Assembly (NCBI GenBank): GCA_023259315.1
Contig: JAHFQL010000017.1
Coordinates: 1,461 to 16,835, forward strand
Source of the DNA: Candidatus Woesearchaeota archaeon
GTDB taxonomy: Archaea > Nanoarchaeota > Nanoarchaeia > Woesearchaeales > GW2011-AR4
DNA: 15,375 nucleotides
Reading direction: 5' to 3'
Shown: piece after piece, positions 1 through 7,086 of the stretch
How positions within the stretch are numbered: position 1 is the stretch's first letter
Layout of the letters: every line of letters starts with the position of its first letter
Notes under the pieces: generated by a model
What the model was told of the DNA's origin: nothing
Database searches by the model: none
The model's input: the letters and a program-made list of their open reading frames with translations, nothing else
Translations under genes and position numbers: made by a program

Positions 1-2
1 TA

Positions 3-128
3 AAACTCGGAAGAAAAGGCGTTGAGAAAGTGATTGAATTGAAATTGACATTGGAAGAGAGCGCTGCTTTCAAAAAATCAGTGGAGCATGTCAAGGGCTT
101 GGTAGCAACTGCTGAGAAATTCTTATAA
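3..128 (+). CDS. mdh: Malate dehydrogenase (LDH/MDH family), C-terminal end only
   Basis: An open frame enters from the left edge and gives 41 residues before TAA. It reads LGRKGVEKVIELKLTLEE, then a Lys-Lys-Ser stretch, and ends AEKFL. This is the last beta-strand and helix of the lactate/malate dehydrogenase family, whose usual C-terminus is G-x-x-G-[IV]-E-x-[IV], a leucine-rich strand, then E-x-x-x-[FL]-x-x-S with a terminal helix. Enzymes of this family interconvert malate and oxaloacetate (or lactate and pyruvate) with NAD(P)H in the cytoplasm. Malate rather than lactate specificity is assumed from what is usual in archaea, because the substrate-determining residues are outside the window. 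The stop lies 4 bp from the stop of convergent pdxT. Confidence 0.8.
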   Translation, partial: KLGRKGVEKVIELKLTLEESAAFKKSVEHVKGLVATAEKFL

Positions 129-132
129 AAAA

Positions 133-696
133 TTACTTGACCATTTCAACAAAATATTCATGCACTCTTTTATCATTTGTTAATTCCGGATGGAATGTTG
201 AGGCTAGAATATTATTTTTCTGGATTAAAACCGGTCTGTTGTTGAATTTCGACAATATTTTCACGCCATTCCTTACTTTTTCAATGACTGGCGCCCTTAT
301 AAAAATTCCGTTGAACTTTCCGATTTTATCAATCTTTAACTCTGCCTTAAAGCTGTCAATCTGCCTTCCGTAATCATTTCTTTTGACAGAGATGTCCAGC
401 AAATTCAGCCTTGGCTGCTTGCTGCCTACGATGCCTTTCGACAACAGTATTGCGCCTGCGCATGTTCCGTAAATCGCCATTCCTTGATTATGTTTTTTGA
501 TTATTTCCTTGTCCAGATTATAGCGCTGCATCAGATTTCCAATTGTTGTTGATTCACCGCCAGGAATAATGAAGCCATCAACATCTTCCAAATTTTCCGG
601 AAGCCTGATCTCTGTAGCAGTTACATTGCATTTTTTCAGCATTTCAACATGCTCCCTAAAATCTCCCTGCAAAGCAAGAACACCGATTTTTGTCAT
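133..696 (-). CDS. pdxT: Pyridoxal 5'-phosphate synthase glutaminase subunit PdxT
   Basis: This is a class I glutamine amidotransferase of 187 aa, the normal family length. It hydrolyses glutamine and passes ammonia to PdxS in the dodecameric (24-subunit) PLP synthase of the DXP-independent vitamin B6 pathway. The N-terminus IGVLALQGDFREH is diagnostic. The oxyanion loop GGEST is at 46-50. The nucleophile is Cys79 in GTCAGAI, the conserved R-N-x-Y-G-R-Q block is at 106-112, and the remainder of the triad is His169 and Glu171 in FHPEL. All catalytic residues are intact. It lies 41 bp downstream of pdxS on the same strand. The only TATA-like stretch (about 708-718) is too close to the ATG for a standard leaderless start, so co-transcription with pdxS is likely. 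Confidence 0.97.
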   Translation of the reverse strand: MTKIGVLALQGDFREHVEMLKKCNVTATEIRLPENLEDVDGFIIPGGESTTIGNLMQRYNLDKEIIKKHNQGMAIYGTCAGAILLSKGIVGSKQPRLNLLDISVKRNDYGRQIDSFKAELKIDKIGKFNGIFIRAPVIEKVRNGVKILSKFNNRPVLIQKNNILASTFHPELTNDKRVHEYFVEMVK

Positions 697-737
697 TTGT
701 TTTTCATATTTTATTTAGATGTTATGCAAACAAAATT

Positions 738-1619
738 TTAATTCCCCCTTTCCTGCAGTCTTATTTCCAGTTCCTTGATATCCAATCCTTTCATGGCTTC
801 GCCCAGGCCTGCTGACACATTCGCAATCAATTCAGGATTGTCAAAATGTGTTGTGGATTCGACAACTGCTCTTGCCATTGCATATGGATTTTGGCTCTTA
901 AAGATTCCAGAGCCGATAAAAATCCCATCGCAGCCAAGAAGCATCATCAAAGAAGCGTCTGCCGGAGTTGCAACGCCGCCTGCTGCAAAATTGACAACAG
1001 GCAATCTTTTCATTTTTTTTGTTTGCTCGACTAATTCTGCAGGCACTTTGTACTTTTTTGCTTTTTCATTCAGTTGCTTTTGACTCATATTCTGCAGCGC
1101 CTCAATCTCTTCATTGATTATTCTAATGTGTTTTACAGCTTCAATTATATTGCCTGTGCCAGCCTCCCCTTTGGTCCTTATCATGGCAGCGCCCTCATTT
1201 ATCCTTCTTAACGCTTCGGGCAAATTTCTAGCGCCGCAGACAAACGGAACTTTAAATTCAAGTTTTTTGACATGCCTTTCATCTGCTGGCGTAAGAACTT
1301 CGCTTTCATCAATGTAATCAACTTCTAACGCTTCAAGAACCCTTGCTTCTGCAAAATGTCCAATCCTGCATTTTGCCATAACTGGTATTGTCACAGCAGA
1401 CATTATTTCTCTTATCTTCAAAGGGTCTGCCATTCTTGCGACTCCTCCTGCTTTTCTTATGTCGGCAGGCACCCTCTCCAAAGCCATGACAGCAACAGCT
1501 CCTGCTTTTTCTGCTATCTTGGCCTGCTCGGCATTGACTACATCCATTATTACGCCGCCTTTTAGCATTTCTGCCAGGCCTTTTTTCAATAGAAATGTCC
1601 CTTTTTGAATTTTTATCAC
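738..1619 (-). CDS. pdxS: Pyridoxal 5'-phosphate synthase lyase subunit PdxS
   Basis: This (beta/alpha)8 enzyme builds PLP from ribose 5-phosphate, glyceraldehyde 3-phosphate and ammonia supplied by PdxT. I chose the GTG at 1619 (293 aa). It gives the family N-terminus (strand, then [17 protein letters not shown]), and a TATA box at 1642-1649 lies 26 nt upstream, as expected for a leaderless mRNA. A longer open frame reaches 1706, but its extra 29 residues do not resemble the family. Key residues are intact: Asp26 (VIMD), Schiff-base Lys83 in IPVMAK, the second lysine Lys150 in [11 protein letters not shown], and the phosphate-binding loops [12 protein letters not shown] and [12 protein letters not shown]. 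It forms an operon with pdxT. Confidence 0.96.
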   Translation of the reverse strand: MIKIQKGTFLLKKGLAEMLKGGVIMDVVNAEQAKIAEKAGAVAVMALERVPADIRKAGGVARMADPLKIREIMSAVTIPVMAKCRIGHFAEARVLEALEVDYIDESEVLTPADERHVKKLEFKVPFVCGARNLPEALRRINEGAAMIRTKGEAGTGNIIEAVKHIRIINEEIEALQNMSQKQLNEKAKKYKVPAELVEQTKKMKRLPVVNFAAGGVATPADASLMMLLGCDGIFIGSGIFKSQNPYAMARAVVESTTHFDNPELIANVSAGLGEAMKGLDIKELEIRLQERGN

Positions 1620-1641
1620 AAGAATTGATAATAAGTATTGG

Positions 1642-1649
1642 ATTATAAA
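1642..1649 (-). promoter_or_regulatory. TATA box for the leaderless pdxS transcript
   Basis: The minus strand reads CTTTATAATCC here. The box centre is 26 nt from the G of the pdxS GTG codon, so transcription should begin at or next to the start codon. No Shine-Dalgarno sequence precedes the GTG. This spacing is the main support for the chosen pdxS start. Confidence 0.6.
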
Positions 1650-1662
1650 GGTTTTGGAAACC

Positions 1663-1756
1663 TGCGTCCACAGAGTTATTACTCGGGGCACTCGTCGTCC
1701 TATCAAATGAGCGATAGCGATACGTCAAGGACAATCGTTTAGGGCACACTCACGTA
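1663..1756. other. GC-rich intergenic patch, possible structured RNA or remnant
   Basis: The gap between pdxS and the small membrane protein gene contains about 94 bases at roughly 52% G+C, whereas the surrounding intergenic DNA is very AT-rich. Short pairings are possible: GAGT/ACTC around AATA, GTCC/GGAC enclosing TATC/GATA, and two near copies of GGGCAC-ACTC. No tRNA B box, C/D box pair or credible coding frame was found. Its strand and nature are unknown. It lies upstream of the predicted pdxS TATA box, so it is probably not part of the pdxS leader. Confidence 0.3.
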
Positions 1757-1826
1757 AAAAGTAATATGAATCGAGAACTATGCTAATTTGACAATAAATT
1801 ATTTGAGAATTTATTTTTAATAATTA

Positions 1827-2051
1827 TTAAACTTTTGATTTCTTCTTAGTTATTGAACGATAAATTGTTTGGGTCAACCATGCCACAATAAATGTAAAGA
1901 CTAAAGTAAAACCAATCATTATACAAAGATTAACAAAATTGAATTGATTTTTTATAATTGCATTTGAAGTGTAAGCTGATAAAATACCTGAAGAAACCCC
2001 AATATACGAAAGCCAAAATATATCTATAAATACTTTACTATGTTTTTTCAC
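1827..2051 (-). CDS. Small two-helix membrane protein of unknown function
   Basis: This is a 74-aa protein starting at GTG. A basic N-terminus (KKHSK) is followed by two hydrophobic segments, about residues 8-30 and 38-64, and a very basic tail with four consecutive lysine/threonine-lysine positions (ITKKKSK). Both ends carry positive charge, so a hairpin with its termini in the cytoplasm is likely. I do not recognise a family. A TATA motif at 2068-2077 lies about 21 nt upstream, slightly close for a leaderless start. It shares a 47-bp divergent promoter region with the broken PIN-toxin gene on the other strand. A T-rich stretch just beyond its stop could act as a terminator. It is probably real, given its membrane pattern and promoter, but it has no homology support. 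Confidence 0.55.
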   Translation of the reverse strand: MKKHSKVFIDIFWLSYIGVSSGILSAYTSNAIIKNQFNFVNLCIMIGFTLVFTFIVAWLTQTIYRSITKKKSKV

Positions 2052-2065
2052 GTCAGGAGTTGGTA

Positions 2066-2077
2066 AATTATAAATAC
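2066..2077. promoter_or_regulatory. Bidirectional TATA region between two divergent genes
   Basis: The sequence AATTATAAATAC serves as a TATA box on both strands. Its centre is about 26-27 nt from the ATG at 2099 (PIN-toxin remnant, plus strand) and about 21 nt from the GTG at 2051 (membrane protein, minus strand). Only 47 bp separate the two start codons, so the two promoters overlap. Confidence 0.45.
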
Positions 2078-2098
2078 TCAGTCAATCATTTGTTTACT

Positions 2099-2514
2099 AT
2101 GAAAGAAGAGTACATAATAGACACATCAATTTGGGTTGACCTTTATGAAGACAGAAAATGATATAACAATGAACCATTAGGCGATTACGCTTTTAAGCTA
2201 CTTGTCAAAATAAAAGCAAAAGAAAGTGCTGTTTACTTACTGATTTTCTTATCAAGGAACTTGAAACGCTTTATTCAGTTGCAGAAATCAATGGAATGTT
2301 TAAGCCATTTGAGAAAATTATAAAAAAGATTATAGCTACGGAAAAACAAAGAGAAGAAGCCAAAAAAATTGCAAAAGAAAGAGACGTGCCTGCTGGTGAT
2401 GCCTTGCATGCAATAGTAGCAAGAGACAATGATTTAATTCTTGTAACGAGAGACAGACATTTCAGAAAACTGGAAGATTTATCAAAACATTATAAGCCAG
2501 AAGAACTTATCTAA
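2099..2514 (+). pseudogene. PIN-domain ribonuclease toxin (VapC type), broken by a stop codon and a frameshift
   Basis: Starting at ATG 2099, the frame opens with the PIN signature EYIIDTSIWVDLYED (first catalytic Asp in I-I-D-T-S). It stops at an in-frame TGA at 2159-2161, continues in the same frame to about 2237, then needs a one-base shift. From 2239 it resumes as TDFLIKELETLYSVAEING and runs on to the C-terminal PIN block GDALHAIVARDNDLILVTRD. That block contains the Asp of G-D-A-L-H and the Asp of T-R-D. The repaired product would be about 138 aa, normal for VapC, which in the family cleaves RNA such as tRNA. With two separate lesions it is very probably inactive. An internal ATG at 2296 could give a 72-aa C-terminal piece, but that piece lacks the first catalytic Asp. 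No partner antitoxin precedes it. Confidence 0.85.
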
Positions 2515-2767
2515 CTTTTCTATCAAGCTCTTCAAAAACTTTCTGTCTTACTTTTTCCAGTTGCTCATCGCTTGTTTTCTTTTTGGAAGCTCCTTTAAGA
2601 TGAGCAATTTCTATCATAGCTTCTTTTAGCTTTGTTTCTTCCACTTTTTCTCTAAGAGCATTTCTAATAAACTCTGTTCTGTTATGATAGCCTTGTTTCT
2701 CAACAATAGAATCTATTTCTTTCAAAAACATATCGTCCAGCTTTAAAGTAATCATCTCAGTTACCAT
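2507..2767 (-). CDS. Ribbon-helix-helix (CopG/VapB-like) DNA-binding protein
   Basis: This 86-aa protein begins with a typical RHH fold: beta-strand MITLKLDD (residues 5-12), helix 1 MFLKEIDSIVEKQGY, turn with N-R-T (29-31), then helix 2 EFIRNALREKVEE. The charged C-terminal half (about 45-86) is helical and could be the toxin-binding or dimer-extending part. RHH dimers insert the strand into the DNA major groove and often repress their own promoter. Here a perfect palindrome lies between the TATA box and the start codon. The gene is convergent to the broken PIN-toxin gene and overlaps its 3' end by 8 bp, which is not the usual tandem VapBC order. It may therefore be a surviving antitoxin or an unrelated regulator. 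The ATG at 2767 fits the promoter spacing. The ATG four codons later (M5) is an alternative. Confidence 0.8.
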   Translation of the reverse strand: MVTEMITLKLDDMFLKEIDSIVEKQGYHNRTEFIRNALREKVEETKLKEAMIEIAHLKGASKKKTSDEQLEKVRQKVFEELDRKVR

Positions 2768-2775
2768 ATAGCTAG

Positions 2776-2799
2776 TGTATATACAACAGATATATAAAC
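2776..2799 (-). promoter_or_regulatory. Promoter and palindromic operator of the RHH gene
   Basis: The minus strand carries TTTATATA at 2792-2799, centred 28 nt before the ATG at 2767, preceded by a purine-rich BRE-like stretch (GCGAAAAG). Between the box and the start codon is the perfect 10-bp palindrome TGTATATACA (2776-2785). An RHH dimer bound there would block transcription initiation, so autorepression is a reasonable inference. Confidence 0.5.
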
Positions 2800-2955
2800 T
2801 TTTCGCTCAGATTCCTTCAAACAAGATGTTAAGTATGTAGTACCGTTGTGAGTGTGTTCTCTTTCATTCATTTTTATCGTTTGTGTCTTGAGTAATAATT
2901 GATTTTAATCGCTAATTTTAAATACTTAAAAATATCAGGCATGTTCTGGTGCATT

Positions 2956-3219
2956 ATGGAAGAAACTGAAGAAATGCAAGTAGGAAGAATAAGCCATTAT
3001 CTCCCGAAGATTGGAGTTGCAATTGTTGACATCATAGACGGCAGCATAAAGGTTGGTGATGAAATACACATAAAGGGCCATACAACAGATTTCGTGCAGA
3101 AAGTGGAATCAATGCAAATCGAACATGAAAAGATAGAGGCAGCACAGCCAGGCCAGTCAATCGGATTGGAAGTGAAAAAGCCGGTTAGGGCTAATGATTT
3201 AGTTTACAGGAACATTTAA
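2956..3219 (+). CDS. Small EF-Tu domain-2-like protein (translation elongation factor-like)
   Basis: From the ATG at 2956 this gives 87 aa starting MEETEEMQVGRISHYLPK. It is a single beta-barrel of the kind found as domain 2 of translational GTPases: a V-G-x-I-x-H-Y strand, V-A-I-V-D-I, D-G-S-I-K-V-G-D-E-I-H-I-K-G, T-T-D-F-x-Q-K-V-E-S-M-Q, then P-G-Q-S-I-G-L-E-V and a final strand ending VYRNI. There is no GTPase domain. Stand-alone proteins of this type occur in archaea and bacteria under the name translation elongation factor-like protein, with no settled role. The frame stays open back to 2899, but the 2956 start leaves the compact family core, and TATA-like CTTAAAAATA at 2925-2934 lies 26-27 nt before it. 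The stop abuts the stop of the convergent antiporter gene. Confidence 0.85.
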   Translation: MEETEEMQVGRISHYLPKIGVAIVDIIDGSIKVGDEIHIKGHTTDFVQKVESMQIEHEKIEAAQPGQSIGLEVKKPVRANDLVYRNI

Positions 3220-4455
3220 TTATGCTGAAATTTTTTTCTTTACTGCTATATTTTGAATCGAACCATATTTCTTAACCAGAAACCTGAACACAATGGGAGC
3301 TATAAATGTAGCAATCAAATCAACAGTGATTATTGCTGTGAATATTGCTGTTGAAATCAAGCCGTTACTTAATGCCAAAGTCGCTATTGCTAGCTCTGTA
3401 TCACCTTTTGGCACAACTCCAAATCCAACAGTGATGCCTTCCTTGAATGAGCCCTTACTCAGCATAACCCCTATTATAGTGCCAATCACGGTTCCAAATA
3501 TGTCTATCAGCAGCAAGATAGCAACAAGCAATATGTTATCGTTTGAAGCAATTGAACTGAAATCCGTTTTCAACCCGACGCTGACAAAAAATATAGGGAC
3601 CAAAAACCCGAATGCAATCATATGTATGGAATGAGATATTTCATTCATTCTCCAAGGCTTTCGCTCAACGCCTGTGAGAAGAGTCTGCCTAACCAAAATG
3701 CCTGCAATTAATGCCCCAATCAAGGAGCCCACGCCTGCTAATTCTGAGACATAAGCCATCAGCAACACTATAATCAAAGCACCCATAAAAAGAGATGATT
3801 TTGATTTGTCACGCTCAAAAATATTCAAAGCAATCGGAATCAAGGAGAACCTGAATATTGTTACTATAAGCACAAAACCAACAATGTCAATGGTTAATTT
3901 TTGTATGCTTGTTTCCCCTAATGCCACCGAATGAAAAGCAACAAGGAGTACGCTTACAAGGAACAATTCAAAAACATCATCAACTGTCCCCGCAGATATA
4001 ATCAAATTCCCTATCTTGCTTTTTATCAATTTTAGCTCTTCAAGAATATCCAATGAAATAGCTTGAGAGCTTACGGACAACGAAATCCCAATAACCAAAG
4101 AAGCAATAGTGCTAAAATTAAAAATAAACCTTCCTGCAAGAAAGCCAATGATAAGGGGTATTATTGTATTAAAAACTGCTATCAGAAAGGATTCCTTGAA
4201 GTTTCGCTTGAATTCCTTTGGGTTAATCTCCAGCCCAATAAAAAAGAATAGTAAGATAATGCCCATATTCGTAATCAATGAAAACGCGGAATACACTTCA
4301 TCAGTAAACAAGACGGTTTTTATTACCGGAATTCCCAATACAACACCAGCCAGAATCTGTCCTATAACCCTTGGAAGATTGAAATATCTAAAAATTTCAG
4401 AGAGCGTGTAAGCAAGAATAAGCGCAATAAGCATCACAAATAACGGGTCTACCAT
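3220..4455 (-). CDS. Cation/proton antiporter, CPA2 (Kef/NapA-type) membrane protein
   Basis: This 411-aa integral membrane protein has about 12-13 hydrophobic segments across its whole length and no soluble C-terminal RCK/TrkA-N domain. It matches the sodium/hydrogen exchanger superfamily. It has the N-terminal L-P-x-V-I-G-x-I-L-A-G-x-x-L-G motif at residues 28-41, G-L-E at 74-76, and the aspartate pair Asp159-Asp160 in AGTVDDVFE, typical of the ion-binding site. A charged residue in VVPKGDTEL, Lys350, sits where the family has a conserved Lys/Arg. Such proteins exchange Na+ or K+ for H+ across the cytoplasmic membrane. The Asp pair with the lysine suggests an electrogenic Na+/H+ type, but ion specificity cannot be read from sequence alone. 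A TATA box at 4478-4487 is 27 nt upstream of the ATG. Confidence 0.92.
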   Translation of the reverse strand: MVDPLFVMLIALILAYTLSEIFRYFNLPRVIGQILAGVVLGIPVIKTVLFTDEVYSAFSLITNMGIILLFFFIGLEINPKEFKRNFKESFLIAVFNTIIPLIIGFLAGRFIFNFSTIASLVIGISLSVSSQAISLDILEELKLIKSKIGNLIISAGTVDDVFELFLVSVLLVAFHSVALGETSIQKLTIDIVGFVLIVTIFRFSLIPIALNIFERDKSKSSLFMGALIIVLLMAYVSELAGVGSLIGALIAGILVRQTLLTGVERKPWRMNEISHSIHMIAFGFLVPIFFVSVGLKTDFSSIASNDNILLVAILLLIDIFGTVIGTIIGVMLSKGSFKEGITVGFGVVPKGDTELAIATLALSNGLISTAIFTAIITVDLIATFIAPIVFRFLVKKYGSIQNIAVKKKISA

Positions 4456-4549
4456 TTTTATATTCTTAGAGAGTTAGTATATATAATTTTTCTTTTATTT
4501 GAATTATAAAAACAATAACTTTTTAATAAACCTATAATTTATTTTGGCT

Positions 4550-7078
4550 ATGCCAACAGATAAAGAAATCAAAAAAGAGTTTAAGATAAAAGCAAGCAAA
4601 GAGCCTGATAAATATTATGCCACTTCTGTTCTTAAAAAAGAAGGGTTTAGCAGAAAACATTGCAGCAAATGCGGCACTTATTTCTGGTCGACAACCAAGG
4701 AGGGATTATGCGGGAATCCCGCTTGTTCTGGGGGGTTTAGGTTCATTAACAACACTCCTGCAAAGAAAAAGCTTGATTATATAGGAGTCTGGACGGAGTT
4801 CTCGAAGCTCTTTAAGCAGTGGGGTTACACTCCGATAAAAAGATATCCAGTTGTTGCGAGATGGCGCGATGATACTGATTTTGTGCAAGCATCCATCTAT
4901 GATTTTCAACCATACGTTGTATCAGGCGAAGTTGATCCGCCGGCAAATCCGTTGGTTGTGCCGCAAATGTGCTTGAGGTTCAATGACATCGACAATATCG
5001 GAATAACAGGAGCGCATTACTGTGCTTTTGTAATGATTGGCCAGCATGCTTTTATGAAGCCGAGAGACTGGAATCAGGAAAAATATTTTACAGATATACA
5101 CAATTGGCTAAAGCAAGGTCTTGGGCTGCCAAACGACGAGATAAAATTTCATGAAGACGCGTGGGCAGGCGGCGGAAACTTTGGACCCTGCATGGAATAT
5201 TTTTCTCGCGGATTGGAATTGGGAAACCAAGTCTACATGATGTTCGAGCAGACTCAATCCGGCTTTAAGGAATTAAACCTTAAGGTTCTTGACATGGGCT
5301 TGGGACATGAGAGAAATGCGTGGTTTACGCAGGGGAAATCAACAAGCTATGAGACTACTTTTCCGACTGTTGTCAAAAAATTATATGAAATAACTGGGAT
5401 AAAGGTCAATGAGGAGATGATGCGAAAATTCCTGCCTTATTCATCTTATCTGAATGTTGATGAAGTCGAGAATATCGACGCTGTGTGGAAGCATGTGGCA
5501 AACAAGACAGGCTACCAATTAAGCGAGTTGAAAAAACATATTCTTGAGCTGGCTGCTTTGTATTCAGTTGCAGAGCATTCAAGAGCTCTGCTGGTTGCTT
5601 TAAGCGACGGTGCCTTGCCATCAAACGTTGGAGGCGGCTACAATCTAAGAGTTATCTTGAGAAGGTCTCTTTCATTTATTGATAAGTATAACTGGGAGGT
5701 TTATCTTCCTGATTTATGCAGGTGGCATGCAGATTACCTCAAAGATTTGTTTCCCGAATTAAGCAAAAACCTGGATGATGTTGAAAAAATTCTTGAAGTT
5801 GAGAGAGAAAAATACGAAGCCACAAAGAAAAAAACAAACTCAATGATTTCAAAGCTTGTGAAAGAAAATATCGATGAGAAAAAATTATTAGTATTATATG
5901 ATAGCTATGGGATAACTCCAGAAATTGTGAGGGAAGAAGCATTGAAATTTGAAAAAAAAATTGATATTCCGGAAAATTTCTATGCAAGAGTCGCTGAATT
6001 GCATGAGCGGCAGGAACAGGAGCATGCAACAAAGAGGGAAGAGAAATTAAACCTTGAAGGAATTCCCGACACTAAAACTCCATATTTCGAGGATTATAAG
6101 AAAGACAAATTCAGCGCAAAAATATTGAAAGTTATTGATAACAAAATAATTTTGGATGAAACATATTTCTATCCAACCAGCGGCGGGCAGCTTCACGATC
6201 TAGGAAAGATTGACAATTACGATGTTGTTGATGTCTTCAAGCAGGGAAAAATAGTTGTCCATGTTTTAAATCTTAACCCTAAATTCAAGGAAGGAGATAC
6301 TATTCATGGCCAGATTGATTTGCAGAGAAGAATGCAACTGGCAAAGCACCATACAGCAACTCACATTGTGAATGCAGCAGCTAGAAAAGTTCTTGGAAGC
6401 CACATTAATCAAGCGGGAGCAAAGAAAGACATTGACAAGGCTACGATTGACTTGACACATTACCAGAATATAACAGAGGAAGAGCTCCAAAGCATTGAGA
6501 ACGAAGCAAATAACTTAGTGAAGCAAGGAATTAAAGTGCACAGCACATTTTTACCTAGAACAGAAGCAGAGCAGAAATTCGGGATGAACATATATCAAGG
6601 TGGCGTTGTTCCTGGAAAAATTTTAAGGATAGTCAACATAGATGGTGTTGACGTCGAGGCCTGCGGCGGCACCCATCTTCATAACACTTCAGAAGCAGTA
6701 GAAATAAAAATTTTGAAGGCAACAAAGATTTCTGACGGGATAGTAAGGCTTTACTTCACTGCCGGCGAAGCAGCGCAGAAAGAGAAAAAGCAGGAAAAAG
6801 AAATTTTGGAGGAAGCTGTTAGATTATTGCAAGTTGAATCCAATCAATTGCCTGCAAGAGTTAATGAATTGTTTGATAAATGGAAACTTGCAAAAAAAGC
6901 TGCTGAAAAGAAGAAAGATATTGATGTTAATAAACTTGAATTAAAATCGACAGAAACATTTAATGGAAATGTGCTTGACAAGATTGCTGAAACTCTAAAA
7001 ACGCAGCCGGAGCATGTTACTAAGACGATAAAGAGATTTTTGAATGAATTGGAAGATTTTAAGAAGAAATTAAAATAA
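4550..7078 (+). CDS. alaS: Alanyl-tRNA synthetase, archaeal type, without the C-Ala domain
   Basis: The enzyme charges tRNA-Ala in the cytoplasm. From ATG 4550 it has 842 aa. A TTG two codons earlier is possible, but the TATA box near 4522-4529 favours the ATG. The order of elements is: archaeal N-terminal Cys cluster with C-x2-C and C-x4-C spacing (38-59); class II core with motif 1 around DPPANPLVVPQMCLRF (129-144), motif 2 near FHEDAWAGGGNFGPCMEYF, and a G-x-x-R-R-S-L-like helix after VGGGYNLRVILRR; linker; then the editing domain with HHTATH (600-605) and CGGTH (705-709). All editing metal ligands are present. After a helical segment ending at LEDFKKKLK the protein stops. Typical archaeal enzymes of about 890-915 aa continue with a glycine-rich C-Ala domain, which is missing here. 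The gene is convergent to the gene at 7087, with an 8-bp gap. Confidence 0.97.
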   Translation: MPTDKEIKKEFKIKASKEPDKYYATSVLKKEGFSRKHCSKCGTYFWSTTKEGLCGNPACSGGFRFINNTPAKKKLDYIGVWTEFSKLFKQWGYTPIKRYPVVARWRDDTDFVQASIYDFQPYVVSGEVDPPANPLVVPQMCLRFNDIDNIGITGAHYCAFVMIGQHAFMKPRDWNQEKYFTDIHNWLKQGLGLPNDEIKFHEDAWAGGGNFGPCMEYFSRGLELGNQVYMMFEQTQSGFKELNLKVLDMGLGHERNAWFTQGKSTSYETTFPTVVKKLYEITGIKVNEEMMRKFLPYSSYLNVDEVENIDAVWKHVANKTGYQLSELKKHILELAALYSVAEHSRALLVALSDGALPSNVGGGYNLRVILRRSLSFIDKYNWEVYLPDLCRWHADYLKDLFPELSKNLDDVEKILEVEREKYEATKKKTNSMISKLVKENIDEKKLLVLYDSYGITPEIVREEALKFEKKIDIPENFYARVAELHERQEQEHATKREEKLNLEGIPDTKTPYFEDYKKDKFSAKILKVIDNKIILDETYFYPTSGGQLHDLGKIDNYDVVDVFKQGKIVVHVLNLNPKFKEGDTIHGQIDLQRRMQLAKHHTATHIVNAAARKVLGSHINQAGAKKDIDKATIDLTHYQNITEEELQSIENEANNLVKQGIKVHSTFLPRTEAEQKFGMNIYQGGVVPGKILRIVNIDGVDVEACGGTHLHNTSEAVEIKILKATKISDGIVRLYFTAGEAAQKEKKQEKEILEEAVRLLQVESNQLPARVNELFDKWKLAKKAAEKKKDIDVNKLELKSTETFNGNVLDKIAETLKTQPEHVTKTIKRFLNELEDFKKKLK

Positions 7079-7086
7079 AAATAAAT

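Noticed and set aside
1333..1749. 138-aa minus-strand open frame overlapping pdxS
   Set aside because: It is a shadow in another frame of pdxS. Its sequence is low-quality, with runs of Arg/Ser/Lys, and the pdxS frame is certain.
2159..2161. TGA in the PIN gene as a recoded sense codon
   Set aside because: The same gene also needs a frameshift, so simple decay explains it. No other gene here contains an in-frame TGA.
3247..3270. tRNA B-box-like GGTTCGATTC on the minus strand
   Set aside because: It lies inside the antiporter coding sequence. The flanking bases cannot form a T-arm or acceptor stem, and no matching A box was found.
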